DNA of 64,000 bases, taken from contig JBAKBP010001582.1 of the NCBI GenBank assembly GCA_037953745.1, forward strand, positions 143,426 through 207,425, in the 5' to 3' direction. The stretch's first letter is position 1, and every line of letters begins with the position of its first letter. The translations under genes were made by a program, and so were the position numbers. The notes beneath the pieces are model-generated. The model saw only the letters and a list, made by a program, of their open reading frames with translations. It searched no databases and was not told the DNA's origin. Of the stretch, positions 10,441 through 20,530 are shown in pieces. This DNA comes from Lithodes maja. Lineage: Eukaryota; Arthropoda; Malacostraca; Decapoda; Lithodidae.

Positions 10441-10482
10441 TGTAAAGGTGATCCTAAGGTAGAAAGGATAAAAGACTCTGAG

Positions 10483-10698
10483 GCTTGTCATCTCACACAA
10501 TCTGGGTTGTTGCATTATGCAGACCAGTTGCCTGGGCCGCTTTATGCGCCAGGACAGATTGTCGTGGAATATAATCCAATGAAACCTAAAGCTTGTCATT
10601 TCACACAATCTGGGTTGTTGCTTTATGCAGACCAGTTGCCTGGGCCGCTTTATGCGCCAGGACAGATTGCCGTAGAATCCAATCCAAAGAAACTAAAA
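10483..10698 (+). repeat. 108-bp tandem duplication, in frame (36 codons)
   Basis: The block beginning GCTTGTCATCTCACACAATC at 10483 repeats from 10591 with few differences. In one plus frame it encodes two copies of a 36-residue unit containing YADQLPGPLYAPGQI, part of an open frame 10507-11025 without a recognised domain. It lies just upstream of a putative primer-binding site and may belong to an LTR, where tandem blocks are common. Confidence 0.6.
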
Positions 10699-10925
10699 CA
10701 GGAACACCCAAGACAACAAATTCTGTCTACATCTAACTCGCCTTTAGCCAACCCACTAACTAAAGAACAGCGAGAGGCAGATAGTATTCAATTCGAATCA
10801 CTAACCTTACCCCCTACCCCAGGCAAGTCCATTGTGCAATCCAAGCCCAGAAGAAGGTGTCCTGTGTTCGAGTCCCGAAAATGTAACGGAATATCTCGCG
10901 TTTCTCCAGAAACGTGGCCTAACAC

Positions 10926-10939
10926 TGGTGGCAGCGGTG
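10926..10939 (+). other. Putative retrotransposon primer-binding site
   Basis: TGGTGGCAGCGGTG follows AACA at 10921-10924 and resembles PBS sequences that begin TGG after an LTR ending in CA. A gag-like frame starts about 100 bp downstream. The matching upstream LTR start is not identified, so the assignment is tentative. Confidence 0.35.
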
Positions 10940-11034
10940 TCTCTTTCTCGGGAGGACGGCCTTTCAGGGTTTCCTATTCCAAAACATTTCGATACCTAAG
11001 AACTAGCAACAAACAGACACCATAGCTGGGAAAT

Positions 11035-11385
11035 CACTAGATATTATTCCGTTCAAACCGGAGGATCATAACATCGAGACTTACCTTGAAGTCGTCAAGC
11101 CTGTGCTTGACATTATTTTCAGAGATGAAGTCCCTTCAAAGATTCATACAGTTCTTATGAAACTGGGACGCCACATTTCCCTAGTGTCCGGATATGTGCG
11201 TGAAAACCCCGATTTGACCTGGGAGCAATTCAAAAGATATACAAAGGCGGCTATTAACCCAGCTCTTGGTACTGTCATCGCGGATCAACAATTCCACGCG
11301 GTGACTTATTCAGGAGATTTAGATGCCACTATTTGCAAACTGAATCTTCTCGCATCTACAGCATTTACTCAAGCTACAGCAGCAG
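11035..11385 (+). pseudogene. LTR-retrotransposon gag-like fragment
   Basis: The plus frame reads LDIIPFKPEDHNIETYLEVV, then LGRHISLVSGYVRENPDLTW and EQFKRYTKAAINPALGT, a helical hydrophilic pattern resembling gypsy-type gag. It is open from about 11040. Homology stops near 11390, where the sequence turns into the reverse strand of an integrase. The continued open frame to 11609 is only the antisense of that integrase. Family assignment is weak; position after a PBS-like site supports it. Confidence 0.45.
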
Positions 11386-11389
11386 AGAA

Positions 11390-13510
11390 GAAAGAGAATG
11401 GCAATTGTCCGGTGGCTTCTCTCGCATATGGAATTTCCTTTTGGCCAGTATGGGGAGGAATGGCTAATGCGAAATCCACATACTTTGGATACCTGGCTCC
11501 AGATTTGTCCTGTGAACTCTGGGGCATTATCAGAATGTATGGCTTGCGGGAGTCCGAAATATGGGAACATGTTGGGGACATGTTGGAGATGGGCTTCAGT
11601 GACGGCTAGGGCTGTATGGTCTTTGGCCTGACAGGCTATTACATATTTAGAGTAGGTATCGACAAAGGTGATGATATAGTGATACCATTTGGCACTGTCC
11701 ATCGGTCCCATGACGTCCACGGCCAGGAGTTGCCATGGTTTGGATGCGATTAATTTTCAAGAGGGTCCTGGTGTCCTTGTTTGGTCTCTACCGAGGGCAC
11801 AGGCTTGGCAGGCTATGGTGATTTTCTTGGCGGTGGTGTAGGGTCGTGGTGTCCAGTAGATAGATCTCTTGGAAGGTGGTGATGAGGTTTTTTTGGCCGA
11901 GATGAATGCGTTGTGAGAGTGTAGAGATGTCATAACTATGTGGGCGTCTTCAGGGCTGATTACAATCTTGCCCTCGGTGGTAAAGAGGTGGTCTCCTCAC
12001 TTCGTCAGGCTGGTGAAGATTTTTTCTGAGATCCAGGTTTTTTTGTTGTTCTTTTGATAAGCCTGTATCAGTGGGTGGATGGTTGGAGAAGTGAGGTCTG
12101 GAGTTTGGATGACCTTAATGGGTGCTTCGGATATGGGTAATCTGGAGAGGGTGTCGGCGTTGGTGTGGAGTTTGCCGGGCCTGTAAGCTATTTCAAAATC
12201 AAATTCTTCAAGGGATTCCCGCCAGCGTACTGTGAGGGCGTCTTTTGTATCTGATTTTCGGAGCCATTGTAGGGCTTGGTGGTCTGTGATGATGGTGATC
12301 TTAACTCTGGCTAAGTAGGCACGGAAATGTTGTAGGGCCCAGATGATGCCTAATGATTCCCTTTTGGTGACGGGGTAGTTGACTTCAGATGGAGTTAAGG
12401 TATGGCTAGCACAGGCGATGATGTGTTCCTGGCCTTCTCTGGTTTGGGACAGCACGGAACCTATTCCGTATAAAGAGACGTCAGTGTAGAGACGGAATGG
12501 AAGCTCGTAGTCGGGAAAAGATACTACTGGAGCTGAGACGAGGAGGTCCTTGAGGGTGTAGAATGCTTGGAGTCTTTCGGGGGTCCACACAAATGGCTCT
12601 TCTTTCCTGGTGAGGTCATGTAAAGGTTTGGCTATGGTGGCAAAATGTTTGACGAATCGACAGTAGTACGAAGCCAGGCCTATAAAAGCGAATACTCCTT
12701 TCACTGATGTAGGTGGGTCGATATCTTTGATGGCTTTCAGTTTCTGTGGGTCTGGGGCAATGCCTGCTACTAACACAATGTGTACCAGGAATTGGACTTG
12801 GTTCCGGGCCATGGTGCATTTGGTGGGCTTGAGTTTGATGCTGGCTTGTCTGTTTCTCTGGAATACTTGGGTGAGGCATTGGAGGTGCTCTGCCCAGGTT
12901 CTGCCAAAAATGATTATGTCGTCCAGATATGCCAAACAGGTTTCCCAAGTGAGTCCCTGTAGCACTGATTCCATGAGTCTTGAGAATGTGGCAGGTCCAT
13001 TGCATAGCCCAAAGGGTAGGACGGAGAATTCGTAGAGCCTCCCTTGGCTGGTGGAGAAAGCTGTTTTCTCTTGATCCTTGGGAACGACGGGGACTTGCCA
13101 ATATCCGGACTGGAGATCTAATGTTGAGAACCACTTGGCACCTAGTAAGGAGTCCAAGAAGTCATCGATACGGGGCAGAGGTGTGGCGTCTCTGATGGTG
13201 ACATCGTTAGGTTGACGGCAGTCGAAACAAAATCTGGTGGTACCATTTTTTTTTTTTTTACCAGGACGACAGGGGATGACCAAGGGCTGGTGGAAAGTGT
13301 GAATGATACCCGCATCTAACATTTCAGCAACTTGTTTTTCCTCTTATTTACGCTGGAAAGGGTTCCACCAGGGTTTGCAGCGATTGTACCTTGCTCACGG
13401 GACTTTTGTAGGGCCAAGATCCGGCGTATGATGAGTAGATCCACATTGTATCCTCTGGACTCCGTGATGGCGAAGTGATCCCGGACGGCAGCAGGAAGTA
13501 TCCTCAAGAG
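11390..13510 (-). pseudogene. Ty3/gypsy pol: reverse transcriptase, RNase H, integrase
   Basis: Minus strand. RT begins near 13510, with MLDAGII (13322), STLDLQSGYWQV and active site AYLDDIII (YLDD at residues 132-135 from 13322). RNase H follows (YTDVSLYGIGSVL, ITDHQALQWL, NADTLSRL), ending at a stop at 11997. The HHCC region (HSHN, CQAC) and the integrase core (VDVMGP, HSDNAPEF, ICERSHRT) continue to about 11395, so all three integrase acidic residues are visible. Between 13240 and 13300 the usual TSPWSSPVVLV block sits in a different frame, bounded by an indel and by a 13-14 base T run, so two compensating shifts have occurred. Gag, protease and LTRs are missing on this strand; both ends are cut by other repeats. 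Confidence 0.85.
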
Positions 13511-13519
13511 AGTCCTTCT

Positions 13520-13990
13520 GACAATTGAAATCGGACCAGTACTTTAGGATTTCGATTTTCACTGGGCCTCCCGAAAGGCCCCTATTTTGACCACTTTTTG
13601 GACTTTAAAAGACTTCTGTAGCCAAAACTATAAGTCCAAATTAATTCTACCTGGTGCCACTCGATTTCTCTCGACCAACAGCTTACATACATAGTCGTAG
13701 ATTGATTTTTTGACCAGCCATTCGCCCTGAATCAAACATATTTTTCCGAATTCACCTGGTCCAGGCAAAAATATCAGGTCATGTTCGAATTTTGAGTTTT
13801 CTAGGGTATATAGGGATTCGTCTCGTCGTTGCGATTCCAACGGTATATGGATTTTTTTTATTTTGGAGATTTCTTAGGCCTATAAATTTTAAGTTTAAAA
13901 ACCTCATAGACGAGTTATTTATGTATGGATTTTGCTCAAATTTGTACTGCAAGTACACTTTGACCCGCTGAATCCAATGGCATAAACATA
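13520..13990. repeat. Interspersed repeat R1, copy a (keeps the empty insertion site)
   Basis: It starts TTGAAATCGGACCAGTACTT and is followed by a second copy from 13991. Its TTTTGGACTTTAAAAGAC segment (TTAA at 13605-13608) is the uninterrupted version of the site that carries a MITE in copy b. No coding domain. Confidence 0.7.
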
Positions 13991-15000
13991 ATTGAAATCA
14001 GACCAGTACTTTAGGATTTTGATTTCACTGGGCCTTCCGAAAGGCCCCAAATTACCACTTTTTGGACATTAACCCGGGAACTGCCGGAAAACTCTTAAGA
14101 GTTCCCCCGGCGGACTGCGGGAAGACTCTTAAGAGTAAGGGGAAAAAAAATCCATTTAAAACACCCAAAAAAAAAAAAAAAAAAAAAAATTTGTTTTATT
14201 TCCCCTGGGCCATGCCAAATATCACTCCTCCACCTCCCCTCCTTCCCCACTTTCCTCCCCTCCTTCAGTTATCACCTATTTTCCCTGTTATTCCCTTATT
14301 CTGTGGTATATTTTCGTGCTAACATTAGCAAGTTGCAAGCAGGGCATTGTCATCACTGTTAGCAAGCGAGTGCAAGAGAGAGAGAGAGAGAGTATCGATC
14401 GACAGTCTCTCTCCAGACATGGGGAAAAGTGGTGGGAAGAGTGGTTGCCTCAGCCATACATTATGTAACTTCCGGCCTGTATCGCCGATTTTGACCATCC
14501 AAACGCTGTTTCCACTTGTTTTATTGTTGTAACAGATTAATACCTTTATAATCAACCTATAATAGGCGCATATGGATAAGTATTAATGCTATTTATGGTA
14601 AAATAACGATGTTAGTGATGGGAACAGCTCAAATACGTCGGCACAGGAGTGTGGTGTCTCATACCCCCCATGCGCACTTCAGAGGTTAAAAGTTTTCTGT
14701 AGCCCAAACTATAAGTCCAAATTAATTCTACCTGGTGCCATTCGATTTCTCTCGACCAACAGCTTCCACACATGGTCGTAGATTGATTTTTCGACCAGCA
14801 TTTCGCCCAGAATCAAAATTATTTTTCCAAAGTGTACTTGCGGTAGAAATTTGAGCAAAACCTATAGGCTACATAAATAACTTGTCTATGAGGTTTTTAA
14901 GCTTAAAAATAGTCCTAATATTCCTAAAAAATTGCCAAAATAAAACAAATCCGTATACCGTTGGAATCGCAACGACGAGACGAATCCATAATAGTAAGCC
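13991..15000. repeat. Interspersed repeat R1, copy b, interrupted by a MITE and partly inverted
   Basis: Copy b matches copy a at 13991-14068 and resumes at 14690-14825 on the far side of the MITE. From about 14830 to 14995 it matches the second half of copy a in reverse complement (shared block CGTCTCGTCGTTGCGATTCC). So the second half is inverted relative to copy a. Confidence 0.65.
14069..14689 (+). mobile_element. TTAA-flanked MITE, family 2, copy 1
   Basis: TTAA at 14069-14072 and 14686-14689. It begins CCCGGGAACTGCCGG, with the subterminal block GGAAGACTCTTAAGAG in two spaced versions, then a long A tract (about 14168-14188), a GA microsatellite (about 14375-14392) and the end CACTTCAGAGG. 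It interrupts repeat R1, whose copy a has the empty TTAA. No transposase. TTAA duplication indicates piggyBac-type mobilisation. Confidence 0.8.
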
Positions 15001-16317
15001 TACATGAACTCTCTCAGTGTTCAGGTTAAGCCTTTTGATTTGAGGACAGGAGGGTGCAGGTCTGTCATTTAGCAGACGATAATCTGCCTTCACCTGCGCG
15101 CCGGCAGACCTTGTGTATATAGATCTTGCATAAGTGTAAATCCACAGCTTGTGAAATGAAATATTGTATCGTTACTACTTACATTATATTCGGAAGAAAA
15201 CGTACCTCAATCAAAGAAAATGTTAATTTGACTTTCACTATAGGGGAGACTTAGCTGTGTTTTATTGAATCTGAATTGCGTATCATATCCAAGTAGCATT
15301 CACATGAACATCATGTATTGTTCCCCATATGAATTCATGCAAATCTCGAGATTTTACGTATGGAAGTAATAAATAGTCTAGACAAATTAGAAGAGTAGCC
15401 TATGTAACGGGAAGAAATTGTACTTTCCCTTTTGGTATATGTTGTAAGGTTTGACTTAACTGTAAGACTTTTTCGCCTTCATTCACTCTTCCCTATATTT
15501 AAGGGAAATGTATCGTTTAAGAAGGGTTAAGTAACCCTTGTCTATGTAAAGAGGGAATTAGCCTAGATCAGGAGGAGAACTAATATTCTCAAATCTATCT
15601 AAAATACTTTCAAGCCTAATTACTCCTTTCACCCCTTTTGTGATTCCAAGTAAAAATCCCTCCTTTTCGAATTTAGAGTAATGCCCCCTTGTGTAAAAAG
15701 ACCGCCAATTCCTACCCAAGCGACGCCACCCTTTGTGGTCACCCTCCCCCTTTTTGGCGGGATCCCTGGCCCTCGGCCCCTCACTGTCGTGACCCCAGGC
15801 CTACGAGAGAGACACCTACCCACCCCCCAGTCTCTGTCATCATTCCCCGCTTCTTCTCCGGACTTAGGCTTCCTTTCCTTCCATTCAGAGGTTCGTAATT
15901 AAGGTTTATAGTGTTATAAGGTATTGCTTATTCAGTTAAGTAAGTACTAGGTGTGTAATGTAGGAGGTATTGCTGTGATTGACAAATTTGTGAACTCGAG
16001 CCTACCATCGGGTTGGTCGACAGGCACCCCTCACCTGCCAAGTGCCTACAACCATACAAATTCCCCCATTATCATTGTGTTCAGTAAAACTTAGTCTGTG
16101 CACCTTTGCTAAGTGTTTTTCTGATATTTTAGACTTTGTTATTCCAAATTAACGTCAAATTAACTTCGTGTGTAATAATTTCAGTCAGAGGGACGCCATT
16201 TGATGGCCTTCCAATTCTTGTGTTTTTCCATAATTCCCGACCAAACTTAGGCTAGCCTATTTTGCTAGTTTGTCTTTCACCGTTTTACATAATTCTGAGG
16301 TAGTGCGAGAACACCAG
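15001..16317. other. AT-rich sequence without a recognised gene
   Basis: The interval has only short frames. A pyrimidine-rich stretch (about 15620-15880) and scattered simple motifs are present. I see no RT, transposase, tRNA or rRNA signature. Confidence 0.4.
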
Positions 16318-16932
16318 TTAACCTAGCAAGTGCTGACGTATTTGAGGTGTTTCCGTCACTAAAATATTCATTGTACCATTAATAGCATTAATAATTATCC
16401 ATATGCCTTTTTCCAGAGGATCTACTGTAAGAAACTGTAAGAAATATGCGCCTATTATGGGTTGATTATAAAGGTATTAACCTGAAACAACAATAAAACG
16501 AGTGAAAAGGGCGTTTGGATGGTCAAAATCGGAGATATAGCCCGCGAGTTGTATAATGTATGGGTGAGGCAAGCTACCTTCCCGCCAATTTTCCCCAAGG
16601 CCACTGCGACACAGTCGATCGATACTCTCTCTCTCTCTCTTGCACTCGATGGCCATCAGTGATGACAACACCCTGCTTGCAACTCGCTAATGTTAGCACG
16701 AAAATATACCTCAGAATAAGGGAATAATAGGGAAAATAGGTGATAACTGAGGGATAGGAGGAAAGTGGGGAAGGAGGGGAGGTAGAGGACTGAGATTTTG
16801 CATGGCCCAGGGGCCAAAAAAAAAAAAAAAAATAAAAAAAGAAAAATAAAAAAAAATATGTTTTTTTCGATGTCAAAAGTTGATTTTTAGTTTTACTTAC
16901 TCCAGAGAGTCTTCCCGCAGCTCCCGGGTTAA
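16318..16932 (-). mobile_element. TTAA-flanked MITE, family 2, copy 2 (inverted)
   Basis: Reverse-complement copy of the family at 14069-14689 and 17016-17652. It begins (minus strand) at TTAACCCGGGAGCTGCGGGAAG (16932) and carries the A tract, the GA microsatellite and the CAAATACGTCAGCAC block. Its distal end differs: the last 35-40 bp of the other copies are missing and a TTAA at 16318-16321 lies just beyond the homology. It is therefore end-truncated or recombined. Confidence 0.7.
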
Positions 16933-17015
16933 GAGTAGAATTGAGGACGATGAAGTTGATTAAAATGCTTTTAGCTGCATTTTGTGTCACCCCAAAGTCT
17001 GATAACCCACTCTCA

Positions 17016-17652
17016 TTAACCCGGGAGCTGCGGGAAGACTCTTAAGAGTTCCCCCGGCGGACTGCGGGAAGACTCTCCTGAGTAAGTAAAATTAAAAATC
17101 AACTTTTGACATAGAAAAAAAAAAAAAAAAAAAACATTTATTTTTTTATTTTTTTATTTTTGTTTGGCCCCTGGGCCATGCAAAATCTCAGTCCTCTACC
17201 TCCCCTCCTTCCCCACTTTCCTCCTATCCCTCAGTTATCACCTATTTTCCCTATTATTCCCTTATTCTGAGGTATATTTTCGTGCTAACATTAGCGAGTT
17301 GCAAGCAGGGTGTTGTCATCACTGATGGCAATCGAGTGCAAGAGAGAGAGAGAGAGTATCGATCGACTGTGTCGCAGTGGCCTTGGGGAAAATTGGCGGG
17401 AAGGTAGCTTGCCTCACCCATACGTTATACAACTCGCGGGCTATATCTCCGATTTTGACCATCCAAACGCTGTTTTCACTCGTTTTATTGTTGTTTCAGG
17501 TTAATACCTTTATAATCAACCCATAATAGGCGCATATGGATAATTATTAATGCTATTAATGGTACAATGAATATTTTAGTGACGGAAACACCTCAAATAC
17601 GTCAGCACAGGGGGAGGTTTTCAATTACCCCCGTGCGCACTTCAGAGGTTAA
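17016..17652 (+). mobile_element. TTAA-flanked MITE, family 2, copy 3
   Basis: TTAA at 17016-17019 and 17649-17652. It starts CCCGGGAGCTGCGGGAAG and ends CACTTCAGAGG. It is closer to copy 2 than to copy 1 (shared AATTGGCGGGAAGGTAGCTT block). It lies head to head with copy 2, separated by 83 bp, so the two form inverted arms of about 600 bp. Confidence 0.8.
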
Positions 17653-17889
17653 AGTGTGGTGGCACAAAATGACAAGGGGCGATCCAGACTTTTAAATATA
17701 TACATTATATGGACAACCTTTCCTGACTAATTTTAAGAATGAAAGTAAATATGCATTGCAGAATAATTATTACAAAGCAAATAAAGACACAATAAAAGCG
17801 AAATAGCGTAATATACCAAATATCATTAGGTATGTCAGGGACTGGAATAATCGACAACAGAACATATCGGCAATAAATTTGAATATATA

Positions 17890-18650
17890 CAGTCAGGCCC
17901 CCCAATTCGCGAGAATAGGGGTGACAGGAGGCATCGCGTATTGTGAATTCGTGTATTGTGGAACTAACTTTAAATGGGAATAATTAGATTGGGTGACGTC
18001 TCTCAATTATGGCCTATTTTCAAAAATTTTGGCCTTATTTTCGACATTTTTGGCTCTACAGTACAGTCTATATCTTATATATAATAAGAACAATGAATAA
18101 AAATATGAAACCTTACCTTAAAATTAGTAGTAGATAGGCTAGGACTAGGACTAGGACTTCACGATTTTCTCCAACTTCTCCCTCCCTGACCAAATCGTAC
18201 GAACAGTTTACTCTGACAAGCCTATTGCACAGTTTCCTTCTCCTTTTTTCTTGCGATCCAACACTTCCACCTTCATTTTGTGTGTTATCTTCTTATATTG
18301 GCGTGGCATGGCGAAAAAAGTGGCAGGCACTACAAACGTTTGGTCACTCCGCACGGCTATGAGCGCTTGAGCGGGACTGTGGGAGGGAGGGAGGGAGGGT
18401 AAGCGGGAGGGAAGGCAGGCGTATGCCCGTCTTCTTCTTTTTTCGGAGCTACTCCTGGGCCTCGTGAAACGTAGACGTGCTCGCGTATCAAGCGGGAATA
18501 GCGGATTTGGCCCCTTCTTAGCTCTCGATTCGTGTATTGTGGTACCACCTCGCGTAATTAATGTTTAATTAATTAATGTTATTTTCGAGGGGTCACTCGT
18601 GTATTAGGGTTTTCGCGAATTGTGGAATCGCGTATTGGGGGGCCTGACTG
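17890..18650. mobile_element. pogo/Tigger-like MITE
   Basis: Inverted ends CAGTCAGGCCCCCCAATTCG (17890) and, in reverse complement, CAGTCAGGCCCCCCAATACG (to 18650) are flanked by TA (17888-17889 and 18651-18652). A TA target duplication and CAGT-start TIRs are the hallmark of Tc1/mariner-pogo elements. Subterminal GTGTATTGTGG motifs occur at both ends. The 761 bp hold no transposase. Confidence 0.8.
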
Positions 18651-18652
18651 TA

Positions 18653-19847
18653 CAATTTAAGATGTGTTGTGACATTACATATTAGGTGAAATTATAAAAC
18701 ATATTTATTTGTTTAATAGTAGAGCAAAAAATATTCGCATACATAGACATTTCAATAATTCTGAGGAGGAGTGACGGATTAATTACCGTGACGAACACTG
18801 ATTTTCTGAACTTGACTCTTGGTCAAGGTCACGAGGCTAGATACCCCACCCACCCCACGATATATCTACGTTCTTACTGGCCCTCACGCAGCCGTGGTGC
18901 TTAGCGCGGTCGAACCTATATTTCACAAATATTTATATATATGCGTGTACTGTTACTTAGTAATATTGTATTGTGTAACCTAATCAACCCGAATGATATA
19001 CATTTAAGTAAGAATACACCGAAATATAATAGTGATTAGGCTCGAATGGAGTGGCACCGCGGCTGCGGCCAATGTTTATAAACAACATGCTTTAGGCCTA
19101 CATATCAAGATCAATAATTAATGATCCATCATTTCGATATTATTTTGATCTAGTTGAATTTGTAAACAATTGTGATGACTATTCCTATAATATAATCGCT
19201 TACTTTGAGGTATTACTGTATATATAATAACTCCGGTAGGTTATCGGCCTTCTATAGGATTATGACGCTTCTTTCGGATATTCTGAGGATATAGCTAGGT
19301 ACATTTATAATTATCACATCCAAATCGATTATTTGTATATGGATATATACACAAAGTCTTAAAACTGTTATCAAGTTCCGAAAGTCTGAATCGGGTTGAG
19401 TTTAGACCCTGTGGAAGAGCAGGGTTGAGTTGGCTTGATATTGGACACCCTTTTATGGCATTTGGGTGTGAAATACGACACCATTTTCAGTCTATCGGAG
19501 ATAGTGATGGTAAAGGAAAATGCGGTATTTGAAGCTTGACCGCCATTTTAGGATTTAGACCATCTCGCATTTCGGAGAGACGACCAGGTTGAGTAAATTA
19601 CTAATGTAGCAGTTGTATTGTATGTTTAGAACTTGTTCATTACTTTGAGTTTATAAAACCATGCATTTTGGTAAATATGGTTGTATTTTAACGTGTAAAT
19701 CAGGAAAGGACATTCGTTTGAGATAGTATCCTTGAGTTTTGTTTACCTTTCGTGTCTCCCGACGTTCCAAAGTTAGGCCTATTCAGATAAGTATTTATAA
19801 CTAACGTCTCCTAGGCCTGGTTATTGTTCATTTTAAATGTTTTTACT
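18653..19847. other. AT-rich sequence without a recognised gene
   Basis: No long frame, no motif of a known element and no simple repeat longer than about 20 bp was recognised here. Confidence 0.4.
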
Positions 19848-20332
19848 GGGAGGTTTGACGTACCTCCCAACCTACCAAATAGGAAAACCTACTATTTGGT
19901 AGTAGTCTTGGAAAATCCAACGTCAAGGCTATTAACCTAATTGCAATGACGACTTGTCTATTTTGACTGCTATGTCGTCATTCCAACCGCGGTTAAAAAG
20001 AAAACGTCTAGAGTCTACTCCTTATCTTGCTCTAGGAGACGTTGTACATTAACCAAAACTACCACCGAAGGTGAAAAAAGCATAGAAGAGAAGAAAAAGG
20101 GGTTTACCTTAGTTACCGCTTAAGGCCCATCCCGTGTTCCGTCATGTGCAGATCCCTGTCGAACGTGCGCATGAGCGACCCTCTCTTGTTATCACATCTC
20201 ACGTCAGCAGAAGAACGCGGATGGGCAGGGGTCCGGCGTGAGGGAGGGTATTATGTACGTTGGATTTTCCAAGACTACTACCAAATAGTAGGTTTTCCTA
20301 TTTGGTAGGTTGGGAGGTACGTCAAACCTCCC
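19848..20332. mobile_element. Short inverted-repeat element with 75-bp perfect arms, derived from the adjacent DIRS element
   Basis: Positions 19848-19922 and 20258-20332 are exact reverse complements (75 bp). Each arm contains nested palindromes (GGGAGGT/ACCTCCC and CTACCAAATAG/CTATTTGGTAG). The interior 19923-20194 is an inverted match to the right end of the large element (27580-27855). It looks like a non-autonomous deletion derivative lying beside, or forming part of, the left end of the larger element. Confidence 0.7.
19894..20194. repeat. Inverted terminal repeat of the DIRS-like element, left copy
   Basis: This segment is the reverse complement of 27580-27882 with no mismatch that I can see after the first few bases. 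It includes the CCGCGGTTAAAAAGAAAACG and GCTTAAGGCCCATCCCGTGT blocks. Long inverted terminal repeats are the DIRS hallmark. Confidence 0.75.
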
Positions 20333-20530
20333 AATTTGTTAGTAGTCTTGGCAAATCCAACGTCAAGGCTGCATAACAAATAGGAGGAGGACATCCAAGC
20401 CCAACCCACCAAAAAAACCAATGCATAAAACAAAAGTATGAATGACAAAGACACAATTTAAACAAGAGAGTCTAATAAAAGAGTGAAAAACTGAGGAGTA
20501 GCTAAAAAAAACAGTTTTAACACATGCCCG

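Noticed and set aside
11386..11609. C-terminal extension of the gag-like frame
   Set aside because: It is the antisense of the integrase core on the opposite strand.
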